Below are positions 11,701 to 25,800 of a DNA stretch of 64,000 bases, in pieces. Every line of letters starts with the position of its first letter. Position 1 is the first letter of the stretch. Below the pieces are notes generated by a model. It searched no databases. It was not told the origin of the DNA and was given only the letters and a program-made list of their open reading frames with translations. The position numbers were made by a program, and so were the translations under genes. Origin of the DNA: Diphasiastrum complanatum (taxonomy: Eukaryota > Streptophyta > Lycopodiopsida > Lycopodiales > Lycopodiaceae). Location: positions 73,726,919 through 73,790,918 of the forward strand of contig CM055096.1 in the NCBI GenBank assembly GCA_029204225.1, read 5' to 3'.

Positions 11701-14700
11701 TCCACGTTTTCTATATAAAATGTGCTCAAAAATCCACAACTGATACATAAAAATCAAGGGTAAATCCCTGATTTTTCAGCGCTGAGCTTCTACAAGGGAT
11801 TGTGCCTCAAACAACTGTAAATTCCCAGCAAATTTCAAGGATTTGAAAGCTGTTCCTACAGCGATTTTCCTCCTCAATTCTTTCCTGAGAATCTAAGAAA
11901 TCTTTCCTATCTTCTGATAGCTTTCTCTACTGCTGTCCTGAACTCCCTAGGATGGAGATGGCTCTGATACCAGTGTAATAGATCCTAACACCACAGTAGG
12001 GCAAACACTAACTGATCCACCCAACCTTGCCTACTCCCTGATATAGAGTAAGCCCCTCCTAGCCCAGTGTGAGGACTGGTAGCATGCTACTGCCAAGTGT
12101 CGGCCACGTGGAACTGACGTGGTCGACTGCACGTCGGGACCCAACTGGGGGCCCTATCCTGCTGACAGGGTCCCTAGGCTGTGTTAGGCCCGCCATGGCT
12201 ATGGACCGTGCTGGGGCACACTACTCACACTGTCTTGCCCTGTTGGTCATGTACACTGGACACGACCCTGACTGTGGTATCTGACCTATCTGTGTTCCCT
12301 AGGGTTCGGCACTGGTTACGAGCTCGTAACAGCTTGTCTAGAGATATTATGACTACATGGAATTAGCTCAATTCTGTGATCTACGAACCTAGAAGGTGGT
12401 AAACCATGAGGTAATCAACTGGAACACATCTTAAAATTCATTTATAATCTTATTATTTTCAATTTTCTCCTAAACTAAACTCTTTGATTTAAAAATCTTA
12501 GAAAATTCACAGTTATTTAGATACTTTTAGAGATCCAAAATGGAAAAGGTAAACAAAGAATAAGCTTCATAATGATTGTCACAAGCCAGTCTCTCTAAGC
12601 TCGTGAATCCTAGAAGGCCAGTGTTACATACCTATGTAACTAGCAGTACTTTCGTGACCCCTATATGTCCATTTAGTGTTGGGGGCTAAATGGCAAGTTA
12701 CCCTTGGATAAGGGGTACCCTTAGGATTAAGGGTAGGTGCCTTTGGATAAGGGCAAGCAAGTGACTATACCTTGGTCGGAGGTATGGAATCAAGTTACCC
12801 TTGGATAAGAGGTACCCTTAGGATTAAGGGTATGTGCCTTTCGATTAAGGTATTGGTGTCCTTGGATAAGGGCAGGTAGGTGTCTATGCCTTGGTCGGAG
12901 GTGTGGAACCTAGTGAGGTGTTAGAAAGTCATTACCATGGGTGTTTGACTATTTTTCTAAACCTTGGGCCTTAACCTTGAACCATATCACTTTATTGGTC
13001 ACCAAAGTATACAGGCACAACTTGGGCAATGGGACCTAGTAGGAGGGTGCCCTTCTAAAGGGTCCATTGAGTTCCCAACTCCCACAAGAAAAGCACTCAA
13101 AGAGTCATAGGTTATGGAAGAAGTCTCTTGACCTTCCATAAGCCTATGAAGGTTCTTTAACTCCCCTAGGCCTCTCTCTTCCTCATTGGTTGTGCATGGA
13201 ACTGCATAGTGTATTGGAGGGTGCCAATTACCATCTATATGAGGGGAATAGGGCGCACATGTCCCAGTTTGGGCCACATGTCAACTTCGATTGTTGGCCT
13301 TCACCAATGCTTGCCTCAGGCCCTCTGGTAACCGGCCATGTTGATGTCATATTAGAGTCTAGACTAGGCTCTAACATCTGGCGATCGTACTCAGCTCTCA
13401 TCATGGGCACTCACCTCCATGGCTAGAGACACATCCTAGCTCAAGCATGATCACACCGTCCACCCACTCCTCAGGTAGACTAAATGGATGGCTATCCCAC
13501 CTCTATATACATGGTATCTTCATCAGATTTAGGGTGATCAAAGGATGATAGATAATTGGTAGTTTCTAGTCTCTCAAAGATCACTTGCCACTGGTGAACT
13601 TGGAATCATGATCACCTACAATCCAAACAATCCGAATGACTTCTTAACGAAAAGTTGAGCAAGCTCAAAAGCCTTGACATTAGACTTTGTTGGAATGAAT
13701 TGTGCCACTTGGTTAGCCAATCAACCACTAACCAAACGGCATTATGACCCTTCTTGGTCCTGGGAAGTCCCAGCAAAAATTCCATCAAAATACTTTCCCA
13801 GTACATGACCTTTCATTTTTGGCCAATAAAAATTCCTTTTGACAAGGTCAAGTGTTCGTTGTATGCCAAGGTGTCTAGCACCTTGATTGTCATGACATGC
13901 ATGCAAGATTTGGGCCCTAATATTATCATTATCTACCACACAAACCTTTTCCATTCCCAAAACGTAAGCCATTCCTAATGGGATCATCCAACTATATCTT
14001 CTCATATTGGGATTCCTTGGAGTCCTCAACCGCAAGGTGTTCAATAGATCTAGAATTTTTTGCTTGGGCTTTTTGCCATATACGACCGAAAAACACTCTC
14101 TAAGAGGCAGATCCAAATCAGATTGGATTTTAGCAAGCATAACTTATTTATCTCTCCAATCCGATCATACTTAATGTCAAACTCTGACTCTTGAATGAGT
14201 TCGAACTATCTGGCCTTATGGCCTCTCAAGTCTACGACATCACAAATATATTTAAGGTACTAGTGATCCCTCATCATAGTGAATCTGGATTCACACAAGT
14301 AATGGCACCAAATCTTTAACACATATATAGTAGCTAAGAGTTCCTTGAAAAATTTTGAATATGTATATTGAACAGGATCCAACCTTTTGCTCTAAAAGGC
14401 TGTACTAGAGTCTAAAATTGTGATCCTGTGACAAAGTTCTGCTAGAACTTTGGGGGTTTGTAATTTCCAGCTCCAGTTGGCACATGGCGAATTCATAATT
14501 TTCTTTCAAGACTGATACAATGTCGACTATTTGTGGTATGGGCGCAGTAAAGACAGAATATGTCAAAGCCTCAACTTTCATTCAATTCATCATTCCATTG
14601 AACTGGTAGGTCAAATTTTGTACGATTGATTTTAGCAATCTTCTTTATTTCTGAGAAAGATTTTACTTCCTAAATGGCTTTTAGTATAAGCCACTCTCAT

Positions 14701-16781
14701 ACATTATGCACCTTATCATAATCGATTTCAATTTCTCGATCAGATATGATGTGGCCCAAATACTTCAGTTTCGTTTAACAAAAGTCACATTTTGACTCTT
14801 TAGCATAGAGATTTTCATGCCTTCAAAAGTCTTAAGGCAGTACAAAGAAGTACTTTATGCTCTTCCAAAGTAAGAATATACACCAATATATCATCAAGAA
14901 ATACTACGACAAACTTTCCTAGATACGGGTGAAGAAGATTATCATCATCTATTGAAAAGTTGTCAAAGCATTTGTGAGTCCAAATGGTAAAACTAAAATT
15001 CATGGTGGTCGTCCTCGTCCTCTACCCATATCTAAGGATAACTTGATCTAAGGTTTATCTTGGTGAAATACTTTGCATTTTCAAACGATCCATCAGTTTA
15101 TCCATCCCAAGTAAGGGACCACGATTCTTAATTGTCATTTTATTAAGCTTCTTATAGTTTACACAGACATGTAACACCCTGTCTTTCTTGCCGACTAAAA
15201 GCACAAGTGCCTCTTAAGGGATTTACTAGGTCTAATATGGCCCATACGTAGATAGTTCTGAAATTAAGTAGCAATTTCATCCTCTTCTTTCAAGCCTCAT
15301 CCTATATGGAGAAAGTAATACAGTAGAAATGTTGGGAAGCTATCTAATCATCTACAATCCTAGAGGGAGGTAACCCTCAGGCAACTACATTGGAAATACA
15401 TCACCAAACTCTTGCCTAAGACCTCTAAAAAGATTACCTTTGGCAGAATCCTCCACGTTAGGATTATTTAAAGATATGGCATTAGAGAAGTGTGATAAAT
15501 CTATGGAGAAATTTTGAATAGCAATTTCCTTGAATCAAAAGAAACCTCATCGTTGTCAACTAAAGTAGAAGACAACTCAATGGTTTCAAGAAGAAAGCAA
15601 TCAAATACTAAGTGCTAGAGCAAATATTTACTAACCAAAAATCAACACCGAGAAGACATTCGCTGAGGGTTGTATTGAGCGTAGCTGAAATTTTCACCAC
15701 CTCCTTCAATTTCTTAACCTTCTTATGACAAGTTTGTGGAGATTGATCTGCTATTTCATGTGCATTCTCCCAAGAAAGTTGACGTTCTAGCATAACAAGT
15801 GGTGACAAATCTGATTTTTCCTCGTGATCTTTGCTTGACGAGAGCGGAACAAGGTCGATTTCAAGAATTACTTGCTTTTGCTTTGATTTTAGCTTTAAGA
15901 GATGAAAATGTGTAGCAAACACCTGAAACATAGATTCTAGTCTCAGCGATTGTAATATTATATCCTACTCGAAAAACTAGACCATCATCATATACCTTAC
16001 AACTACAACAACATGAAGGATTGTACATTAGCAAGATTTGCACATCATTTCCAAACAACCAAATCATGCACACATTCAATTCAAGTTGTTTCACGAGTCA
16101 TGTTCCATAATAAGCATAAGTCTCCAAATCTGACACATTTTCTACTTATGAGACATCATTTTGAACTTTCAAATAGACCATTCCATGCCCTCACTTGTTG
16201 AAATTGAAATTGGTGATCTTACAACTTAGCAAGAGATATTATCAAATAATTGGAGGCTTTCCTCTTTAGGGAGAAAAGTGGTGATTCCAAGTACCTTTAT
16301 CATCATGCTATGTGAGAGATCTCTTTTCTATGGTGAGCTATTGCTTGTAGAGATCTAGCCATTGATATTTATGTTGTAGTTGATCATTGTTCATGGGAGA
16401 TTGCTTGACTCCAGCATACTCTTTTGGTTGTTCTTCATTGATATCAATCTACGTGATTGTGTTCATAACATGGTACCATAGCACTTTTCCGAGCAATTAG
16501 GAAGGCTTTGATTTTTTTTCTCTCTCTAGACTCTTTCTTACAATTCTCCCTGGGAAAATTTTTGCCATAACCTTTTTGTTTGTGACCAAAATGGAGTTCT
16601 ATTAGGTGCATTGGTGTTATAGCAAGTTGGAGCCCGATGTTCCGTTCTTTTGAGTTATCTTTGTTTTGTCGTGTGTTTTATGTATCATGTAGTTAAAACT
16701 ATAGCAAACAAGATCACAGATTTGCATAATAGAAATCAAATCAAGCACCAACCCAGATATCCAAAAAATCAAAGAGCTTAT

Positions 16782-16844
<63 letters not shown>

Positions 16845-19800
16845 CTCCATTCGACTATGCTAATCCCGGTTAAAAACTCTCCTTCCTACTCCATCAAGTA
16901 CACCGAAGTGTTTAGGATACACTCGAACTTATGCAACACCCATGTAAAAGAAATGGAATAAATTCAAAACTTTGTTTTTTCCTTGGGAATCACACTAAAC
17001 TTGTACCTCAAGCAACCTGGTTCCACGGTTGAGATTCATCATTTATTAGGTCTCTTTATCTAACGATGAGCATTCAAACTTGCTTGTGCCTCTAAGGAAA
17101 GAAAAAGAAGTATATATTTGAGGGTGGAGCAGCGATGGACTCCCACCCTCATTCTTCTTCCGTTCTTCTTTCTCTACCAATCTTGGTCTCTCTTGCGAAG
17201 GATTCATTGTGAAAAGCAAGTAGGTTTGAGTCCTATTGTGGAGCGCTAGACTATAAGCTCTCAAAGCGATCATTGACACTCCTATAAGCAATTTTCCAGG
17301 TATGGAACTGGCCGCTGGCCAGCGAGGTACAGAGATTCACTTTGCATGCTTTGCTCTATTGCAAATCCAATTCACATTGTGTACTTCATCCACAACACCA
17401 CCATCAACATCAACATCAACGTCAACCTTTGGAGCGTTCCCTTCATCAAAAATCACATCCCTACTTATGACCAATTTCTTAGTTGAAGGAATGTAAACTT
17501 TGTATGGTTTGCTTACTTCACTATATCCGACAAAGATGCCCTCCTTTGAAGAAGGATCCTCTTTAGTCCTATCATCAAGTGTAATGTTGACATAGAAAGT
17601 GCATCCAAAGATTTTAAAGAGCTTGACACTTGACCTCTTACCAAAGAGAGCTTCAAAAGGTGTCTTACCATTCAATGGTGCACTCAGCCACCTATTGCAA
17701 AGATAGTTTGCACATGACAAGGCTTCACCCCAAAAAGATTTAGGAAGATTGGAATTTAACCTCATAGCTTTGGCTCCTTCACACAAGGTTCCATTCTTCA
17801 TCTCAGCCAATCCATTTTGTTGTGGAGTCCTTGGGCTTTTGATAGCTCCCTCTTGATCCCATGTGCATCACAAAAAGCTTTGAATTTTGTCGAAATGTAC
17901 TCACCACCATTGTCACTCCTCAAGCACTTGATCTTGGTGTTGAATCTCCCTTGCATTCTTGAACTTCATAAAAACATCAAACACCTCATCTTTGCTCTTT
18001 AGAAGATATATCCAAGTAAATCTACTAAATTCATCAATAAATGTGACATACATCTTAGCACCACCATTGCCAATTGTACTCATACTATGTATGTCCAAAT
18101 GTACAAACTGAAAGGGCTTACTAGATCTTGAGATAGATCTATTGTAAAGTAGTCTATGTGACTTAGATAAAGCACAATGTTCACATATATGATTGATGCT
18201 AGTAAGAGATTTAGGAAGACCAATGACGATTTCCCTTTTTGCCATCATTTCCAAAGCCTTGAAGTTGAGATTCCCCAACCTCAAATGCCAAACCGCTTGA
18301 CTTGTCAATTGCTCCCTTGCCACAAATCCATAGCAACAACACAAGCATCAAGTTTGAACAATCTACCTTGCCTTTTCCCTCTTGCAATCCAGATTCCTTT
18401 CTTTTTGATCAATCAAGCATTTCCAACAAATTCCACCTCTAGACCCTTGTCAAGCATTTGACTTACACTAGGAAGATTCTTAGTTATTGATGGTATGAAC
18501 AAAACATTCTTCAAGTTGACATTCCTATTGGTAGAGAGTGAAATAGGAATTGTACCAATGCCCTTGACCGTGTAGATGACTTTCCTCTCACCTTCAAAAG
18601 TCATTAGAGAAGAGAAATACTCTTTATGTCTTGTCATATGAGAACTAGCACCGATACCAATCCACCACCTTCACTTGACAACAAACTTGAAGACATCACA
18701 AAGGAATCATCATTTTGTTCAACATCATCATCATCTAGAATAAGAATTCCTTGCTTCTCTTCTTGATTTCTCTTTTTCTTGTAACATTCATAAGCAAAGT
18801 GTTACGGCCATACTCAGCTAAGGACATGGAATAGTCCTAATATGGTAGACCGGCCCTCCAGTGTTTGAGATTATTGGTCACGCCTAGATTTTATTCCACA
18901 TCGAGGCCTGTTGGTGACTAATGACCTTGAGAGGACCCAGACACTCTAATTGAGACATACGGAATAGTGCGTGTACGTGTGACTGATATAGGCAGGAGGT
19001 GCGCATGAAGAGCTATGATCTATTTATAGTTTACCTGCATGGGGATTGCATGGGTTCATGCACAAGATCCTACTCTCTATATATTGAGGTAGTGATTTTC
19101 CCGTCGACGACTTGGTCTAGGTTACATGTAGAGCTCTTCTCCTCTTGCTATCACATGGCATGGCTTGGGGACTAGATCCAGGAGGATTCTCGAGGAGGGA
19201 TTTAGGATTGGTTGGGTGGTTTTTGTCATGCCCATGACTGGCCTCGGGAAGCGTGTCCATGCTAGGGACCGGTAGACCAACAACCCGTAAGTGAATTGTG
19301 ACTATAAGGGTATTGGGGCCCTTATGTGTACATGGGTCATAATTAATGGTTGTAGGCCTAAAACACTTGATGGTGGATTTGTATGGGTCTATCAGTGAGT
19401 CATTGGGGAACTGGATGACGTGGCCCAGATAGGCTGCAGAGGTGTCCAGTGAGGTGTCACAGTGCACTACTAGTGGTGCATGGGCCTTGGAGGGTATAAG
19501 TATACCTATTGGGCTCTCACTAGTGTATGCTTGATAGCAGGACCGGTGGCAGGATGCTGCTGGCGTGATGCCTCATTCCTCTTTGAGCGATTGATCCATA
19601 GCTTGGGGGCTAGATCCGTTCGAACTAGGTTTGGTTGGGTTGGTCTGTCCACCATCAGGTTCTCTTGTGTTGCTTGTGATTGGCATGCTTAGAATAAGAT
19701 CCTTGGATTGAGGACTTTATATTGGTATCAAAGCCAATTATGAGCACGTTTTTGCCATTGATTTGTGTTCAAGAGAAATCTTGAATTGTGGGGATTTTTT

Positions 19801-22800
19801 TGTTGTATGATATGGAATCTGGACACTTTTTCGAGAATTCAGTGGAGTAAGCAACGATGTGCTGAGAGTGCGGATTATGCTTCTCGTTGATTCCCTTGTT
19901 TGAAGTGTGATCGGTTGTGTGGTAAGTGCACTACTAGGTATACAATTGGTTCGATTTTAGACACTTCATATTGGTTTTCAGGAAGTAAATTTCCGATTTT
20001 CAATTCATTTGTGTGGCCGTTTACTTCATTAGGGACACTTTTCCGTTAGCAACGGGATCAATAAGAGTGAATGATGGTTTTTACGGCTTTTTGTTAATAA
20101 CTGGTTGTGAGTGTTGGTGGTTTCTTACAGGATTTGCATGGCGGTTTCTTGTGGATTCACAGGAGCATGCTGAATTTTTTTTGCAAACTAACAGAGTTTT
20201 GCAAGCTTTTGTGAATTAGTAAAGCCATCAAACCGATGGTATGGTTTACAAGGTTGCCTATTTGTAAATAAGGATAGGAATCTGCAAATCTGGGTTTCTG
20301 GGGGAAAAATGGGCAGCATATACCCTGTTTCCCAGGTTTAAGGAATCTTATGACTGTAAAATCTGTAAGAATGAATATTTAAGCTTTTGTGGAAGCAATG
20401 TAAGGCTAAACAACTGCAAATGCGCCCTAAATGTCATCCTATCTGCAAAAAAAACAGCAGTAGGAATGCACGAAAAGCTTTAAGCATATGGAAAAAACTA
20501 ATTGAACTTTTGTTCCTGTGAAACAACAGCAAAGTTAACTCTCCGGATCTGCTCAGGATCCGCGCCCTCCAGTGCGCCCTGTTTCTACCTATTCTCTGCT
20601 TTTGAGAGAGGGAAAAATGGTGGAGGGAGCATCCCCATCTCTCCCCTCAGCCTCTCTCTCTCTCTCTCTCTCGGCTTCCTCTTCAGCTTGCGGGAGTCTT
20701 TCAGAGGCCCGAGGTTTAGTGTAAATGGAGAGGCCCAACGATGATGTGAATTAGAGTGGAGAGAGGAAGGGGGGGCGGGGGGGGGTTGGCTGGAGGTAAA
20801 GTTTAATTAAAACTTTTTCCGCTATTTGTTTTTCCATACGTTTTTTTTTTTTCTAAGTCAGAGTGGACTTTGGATTGGTAAGTGCAGTTAAAAAGATTAA
20901 ATAATCGTAATGGCTTTTGTCAGGTTGTTAAGTTAATTTCCGATGCATTGACCAGTTTTTGCGAACTTATATTGCTTAAAGACCTATTTTGCAATACTCA
21001 TTGGTATAATCCTATAAGCACGTTATGGTCCAGTAAACCTACATTTTTTTGGATATTGCTCTACTAGGAATTTATACCCGTAATGAGTTCAACCGAACGT
21101 AAAAAAAAAAGTTTTGATTTTCGTATGCAGATAGGTGGGATGAAATTCAGGTTAGGGGTGGCAACTAAAATTCGCCCGACATCACTCGACAGTGATGACC
21201 CCCTAAAATAATTAACACACGATTGCAAGTTTTAGACCACAATGTATTGGAATTTCATTTAGGCAATAAACAGTAAAAAAACTAAATGCAAAATATATTT
21301 AATCGATAATTAGCCATTGTGATGTACAACTTGGGCTAACAACCGAAAATTGTTCCGACGATTGAAAGCCCCGAAGTTCTCGATGACTGGATAAATCGTT
21401 GGTCATGGCAACATCCCAGAATTGCAAAAGCGAATTTCGTTGCCTCAAGAGAGTGCAACCCATAGAACTGTGACTGGGCTGAATGCCTGGTGAAATTCCG
21501 TAAAGCTTTTTTCACAGTTAACGAAATGTGTATTTGCTTTATTAACTGCAATGGGCAACCGAGAACGGCAATTCTTGGATGTTTTTGGCCAAGGTGTCGT
21601 TTTTTCAAACTCGTACACGGCCAAAAACGGCCCAGAAGCCTAGAATGGAAAAACTAAAATGGAACGAGCTTCAGAGAGTAGCGGATTTCTACATGATATG
21701 CAAGAAATGCTACAAATTGCACGTGAGAATGTCCAGAGTGCCCAGGATAAGGACTGACATTATGCAAATCTGAAAAGATCACCGAGAGACTTCCAAGTGG
21801 GGGATTGGGTATTTTTGAGAATCCCGAAAGATTCAAGTGTAATGCGTATTGGCAAGCATTATTAATTGTCCCCTAAAAATTAGAGAACCGTATAAGATCT
21901 TGAAAAAGATCGGTTTCTTAGCTTACCAATTGGAACTTTCGAAAGGATCTTAAGTGCATCCCGTATTTCACGTTAGCCGTCTCAAGAAGAGTCTACGTGA
22001 AGGAGAGCATGTTGGATTTGGAGATCAATTGGACCTGTTGGATAAATTATCGGAAGTGTCTTTTGACCTGAACCCGAAAGGATCTTGGATATAAAAACTA
22101 AACGATTGAGAAATTGTATAGTTACCAAGCACCTGGTTTGATGGAAGAGTCACACATACGATGACGATTCCTGGAAACAGAAAGGAAGCTTAAGGAGGAA
22201 CTTTCCCAGTTTTAAGTTCAGAGGACAGAACTTGAATAAGGGGGGAAGAATGTCATGCCCATGACTGGTCTCGGGTAGTGTGTCCACGCTAGGGACCGGT
22301 AGTGTTACGAGCTCGTAACCAGTGCCGAACCCTAGAGAACACAGATAGGTCAGATACCACAGTCAGGGTCGTGTCCAGCGTACATGACCAACAGGGCAAG
22401 ACAGTGTGAGTAGTGTGCCCCAGCACGGTCCATAGCCATGGTGGGCCTAACACAGCCTAGGGACCCTGTCAGCAGGATAGGGCCCCCAGTTGGGTCCCGA
22501 CGTGCAGTCGGCCACGTCAGTGCCACGTGGCCGATACTTGGCAGTTGCATGCTACCAGTCCTCACACTGGGCTAGGAAGGGGCTTACTCTATATCAGGGA
22601 GTAGGCAAGGTTGGGTGGATCAGTTAGTGTTTGCCCTACTGTGGTGTTAGGATCTATTACACCCCTACTGTGGTGTTAGGATCTATTACACCCCCACTGT
22701 GGTGTTAGGATCTATTACACTGGTATCAGAGCCATCTCCATCCTAGGGAGTTCAGGACAGTAGTAGAGAAAGCTATCAGAAGATAGGAAGTGTTTCTCTG

Positions 22801-25800
22801 ATTCTCAGAGAGGAATAGAGGAGGAGGATCGCTGTAGGAGCAGCCTTCAAACTTCTGATTTCCACTGAGAAATCACAGTAGCAAGGAGTCAGATTCCAAG
22901 TGTAGGTAACTCGCTGAAAAAACAGCTGTTTCCCACTGAGTTGAGAGGATTCTCTATAGTTTTCCCAGTGAAATTAGAGTAGGAAGAAGCCAGCACCTCC
23001 ATCGCTGTACAGTCAGAGACCTACATCCGATTTCCAGGGAAAAAGTTACTGGTTCTCAGCGAGTTTGAAGCCAAAAAAGAGGAGCAGGGCCAGCGCTGCC
23101 AGTACTTCTGAAAATCTGGTTTTTCAACAAGTTTTTGGGCCCCAACGTCAGAGATTTGGAGCAAGAGGATTCCTATCAGACCAGCGAGCTACTATCATCA
23201 AAAAACCAGGAAATTTAGCACCGTTTTGAAGCTTCAAACTGGCATTTTTCGGAACAGCAGGTCTGAAATTTTGGGGAAAAGAGCTGAAAGGGTTCCTCTT
23301 CATTCTTTCTTTGGAAGTACAGTCCTCAGAAACAGCTAAGTCATCTTTCCTTTCCCTTGTACAGTTGTAAATTAGTCTTTTAGACTTTTTTCCTTCAGAA
23401 GTTAAGGTAGCTCTCTTTCAGTTTCGAAGATGACCACTCCTCAGGGACCTGATCAACCCCAGGAGAGAGGCTTCGACGAACTTGAAACAGAAGCCTTGGC
23501 TTACAGAAAAGGGAAGGAACCCATGGAAGTAGAAGAACAGGAACAGTTCGCCGAAGAACTCGACGAACTGGTTACCAAGGAGCAGTTCCTCCAATTGGTA
23601 ACAGAAGTGGATGAACTGAAGCTGGCATTAGCCAATTTCAAGTCCAGTGTGGACGACTCGTTCGCTGAACTCAAAAACTTGATTTTGAGCTCCGCGAAAG
23701 GAAGCCTTCCCTCCACTTCTCAGTTATCCCCTTCTCCACTTCCATCAGTTTCGGGTGAGACTCACCCCAATGTTTTTAAAGATTTAAAGCCTCCTACTTT
23801 TAATGGGGAAGAGAAGGATAGAAATGCAGATATTCTACAAACCTTCCTCAGCAAATGGAAGAACATTCATGCTCTTAAACAGACCCCTGACCATTTGCAA
23901 GCAATTGAGGCCAGTCTTTCTTTAGGGCCTATGGCCTACAAGTGGTGGTTAAATCTCCAAGAGACTGGGCAGACTCCCCGGTCATGGAAAGCTTTTGAAG
24001 AAGCTTTCCTAAGAGAATTTCTACCAGAGAATGAACTTGATAGAGCCTGGGAAGCCTGGGAAAGAACAGTAATGGACAAGTCCCTCATCCAATATATCTC
24101 ACAGTATCGAGAAGCAATTTTAAAGATTAAAAATATGGATGACTATCAAAAAATCAGGGGATTTGTCCGTGGCCTCAAAGATGAATATAAAGTAGAGGTC
24201 CAGAGAAACTCGCCTACTACCCTTGAGCAAGCTCTCAGATATGCTCAAATCTATGATGATTCAGTGGGTAGGAAGAGAGCGAGACAGCAACCACTTTCTA
24301 AAGCAGCTTCCTCAGAAAGACTTTCAATTTAAAAAGAAATTTTTAAAAAGAAAGAAAGAAGATAAATTTAAAGGTGAAGCTCCTCAGAAATGCCCTTCAC
24401 TCATACAGCCCTTAAAACTAGATGATTTTGAGAAAGCCAAACAAGAACGTTTGTGCTTTGTGTGTATGGGCAAGGGACACACAGTCAGACAGTGTCCCAA
24501 GGGGCCTTTCACTAAAAAAGATAAGAAAGATAAAAAACAAGTTCATCTTGTTCAGACTGTATGTTTCCCCAGTGACTCGGCAGCTTCCGAGATCAAAGTG
24601 TATCATGAAGATCATGAACACTGTTGCCAGCTGACCTCTGCAATGCTAGCGAGACCCTTCAGCTTTGGGCCGCATGACCTAGTACGTATGCATGGGAAAG
24701 TTGGTAACCAGTCAGTAAGAGTCATGGTTGATGATGGGGCAACCCATAATTTCATCAACCACACCCTGGTTAAAAAGCTTAAACTACCAGAAGTACCTAG
24801 TCAGCATAGGTACATAGTTTCATTAGCTAAGGGTGAAGATAAAAAAATATGGGAAACTATGGTAAGTAAGTTAAATCTTGGTATTCAGGGGTACCAAGAT
24901 CAAATAAACTTTCAGATAATGCACCTGGATCGAACAGACATTGTTCTCGGGAGAGATTGGCTCTACAGTTTAGGACCTTCCCTCCACAGAAACTATCAGG
25001 AGAACACCCTCAGCTTTCAGTATAAAGGCCGAGAGATCCAGTTGCATGCGGAGCATGATGTTCCCAACAGCCCTATGGTCTGCAGTTCAGAGCTCTGTCA
25101 GCTAATCGGAGACGAAGACCATCAGGTATTCTTATGTGACTTTCAGTTTATTCCTGAAGTTTCTATTTCCAGTTCTATTCAGCAGAAAATCAGTAAATTA
25201 GAAACTTTATTATCTAAATTTAAAGATGTTTTTCCTGAAGATTTGCCACATGGTTTACCACCTAGCAGAGAGGTAGATCATGTAATAAACCTAGTACCAG
25301 GTACAGCACCTGTTTCTAAACCTCCGTATCGGGTCAGCCGAACAGAGGATGAAGAAATAACTAGGCAGTTAACAGACTATCTTGGGAAAGGCCAAATTCA
25401 GACCAGTAGTTCACCATGGGCCTCACCAGTCCTATTGGTGAAAAAGAAAGAGGGGTTCTATGCGTCTTTGCGTAGATTACAGAGCCCTCAATAAAGTCAC
25501 AATTAAGAATAAATACCCTATGCCTCGGGCAGACGAGTTGTTTGATCAACTCGACGGGGCTAAGTTTTTCAGTAAAATAGACCTCAGATCGGGATATCAT
25601 CAAGTCCGTATAAAATCGGAAGATGTCTCGAAAACAGCTTTTAGGACTCGTCACGGTCATTATGAGTTTAAGGTGATGCCATTTGGGCTCACAAATGCTC
25701 CAGCTACCTTTATGACCTTGATGAACAGTGTCCTCAGACCATACTTGGGTAAGTTTGTAGTCGTATTTTTAGATGACATCCTCGTCTACAGCAAAACGAG

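Larger units (their letters stand above)
6108..12331 (-). mobile_element. Young chromodomain Ty3/gypsy retrotransposon, copy 1
   Basis: This is a complete LTR element of 6224 bp in minus orientation. It has 358-bp LTRs differing by one base (an A/G near 6271), a 5-bp target duplication, a Met-tRNA-type primer site, a purine tract and one uninterrupted gag-pol frame ending in a chromodomain. The near-identical LTRs indicate recent insertion. Nothing visible prevents autonomy. A second copy lies at 22303-28636 in the opposite orientation. Confidence 0.95.

Noticed and set aside
13190-13426. Overlapping frames on both strands at 12999-13426
   Set aside because: No motif, no family resemblance, and opposite-strand frames of similar length suggest a locally stop-poor region.
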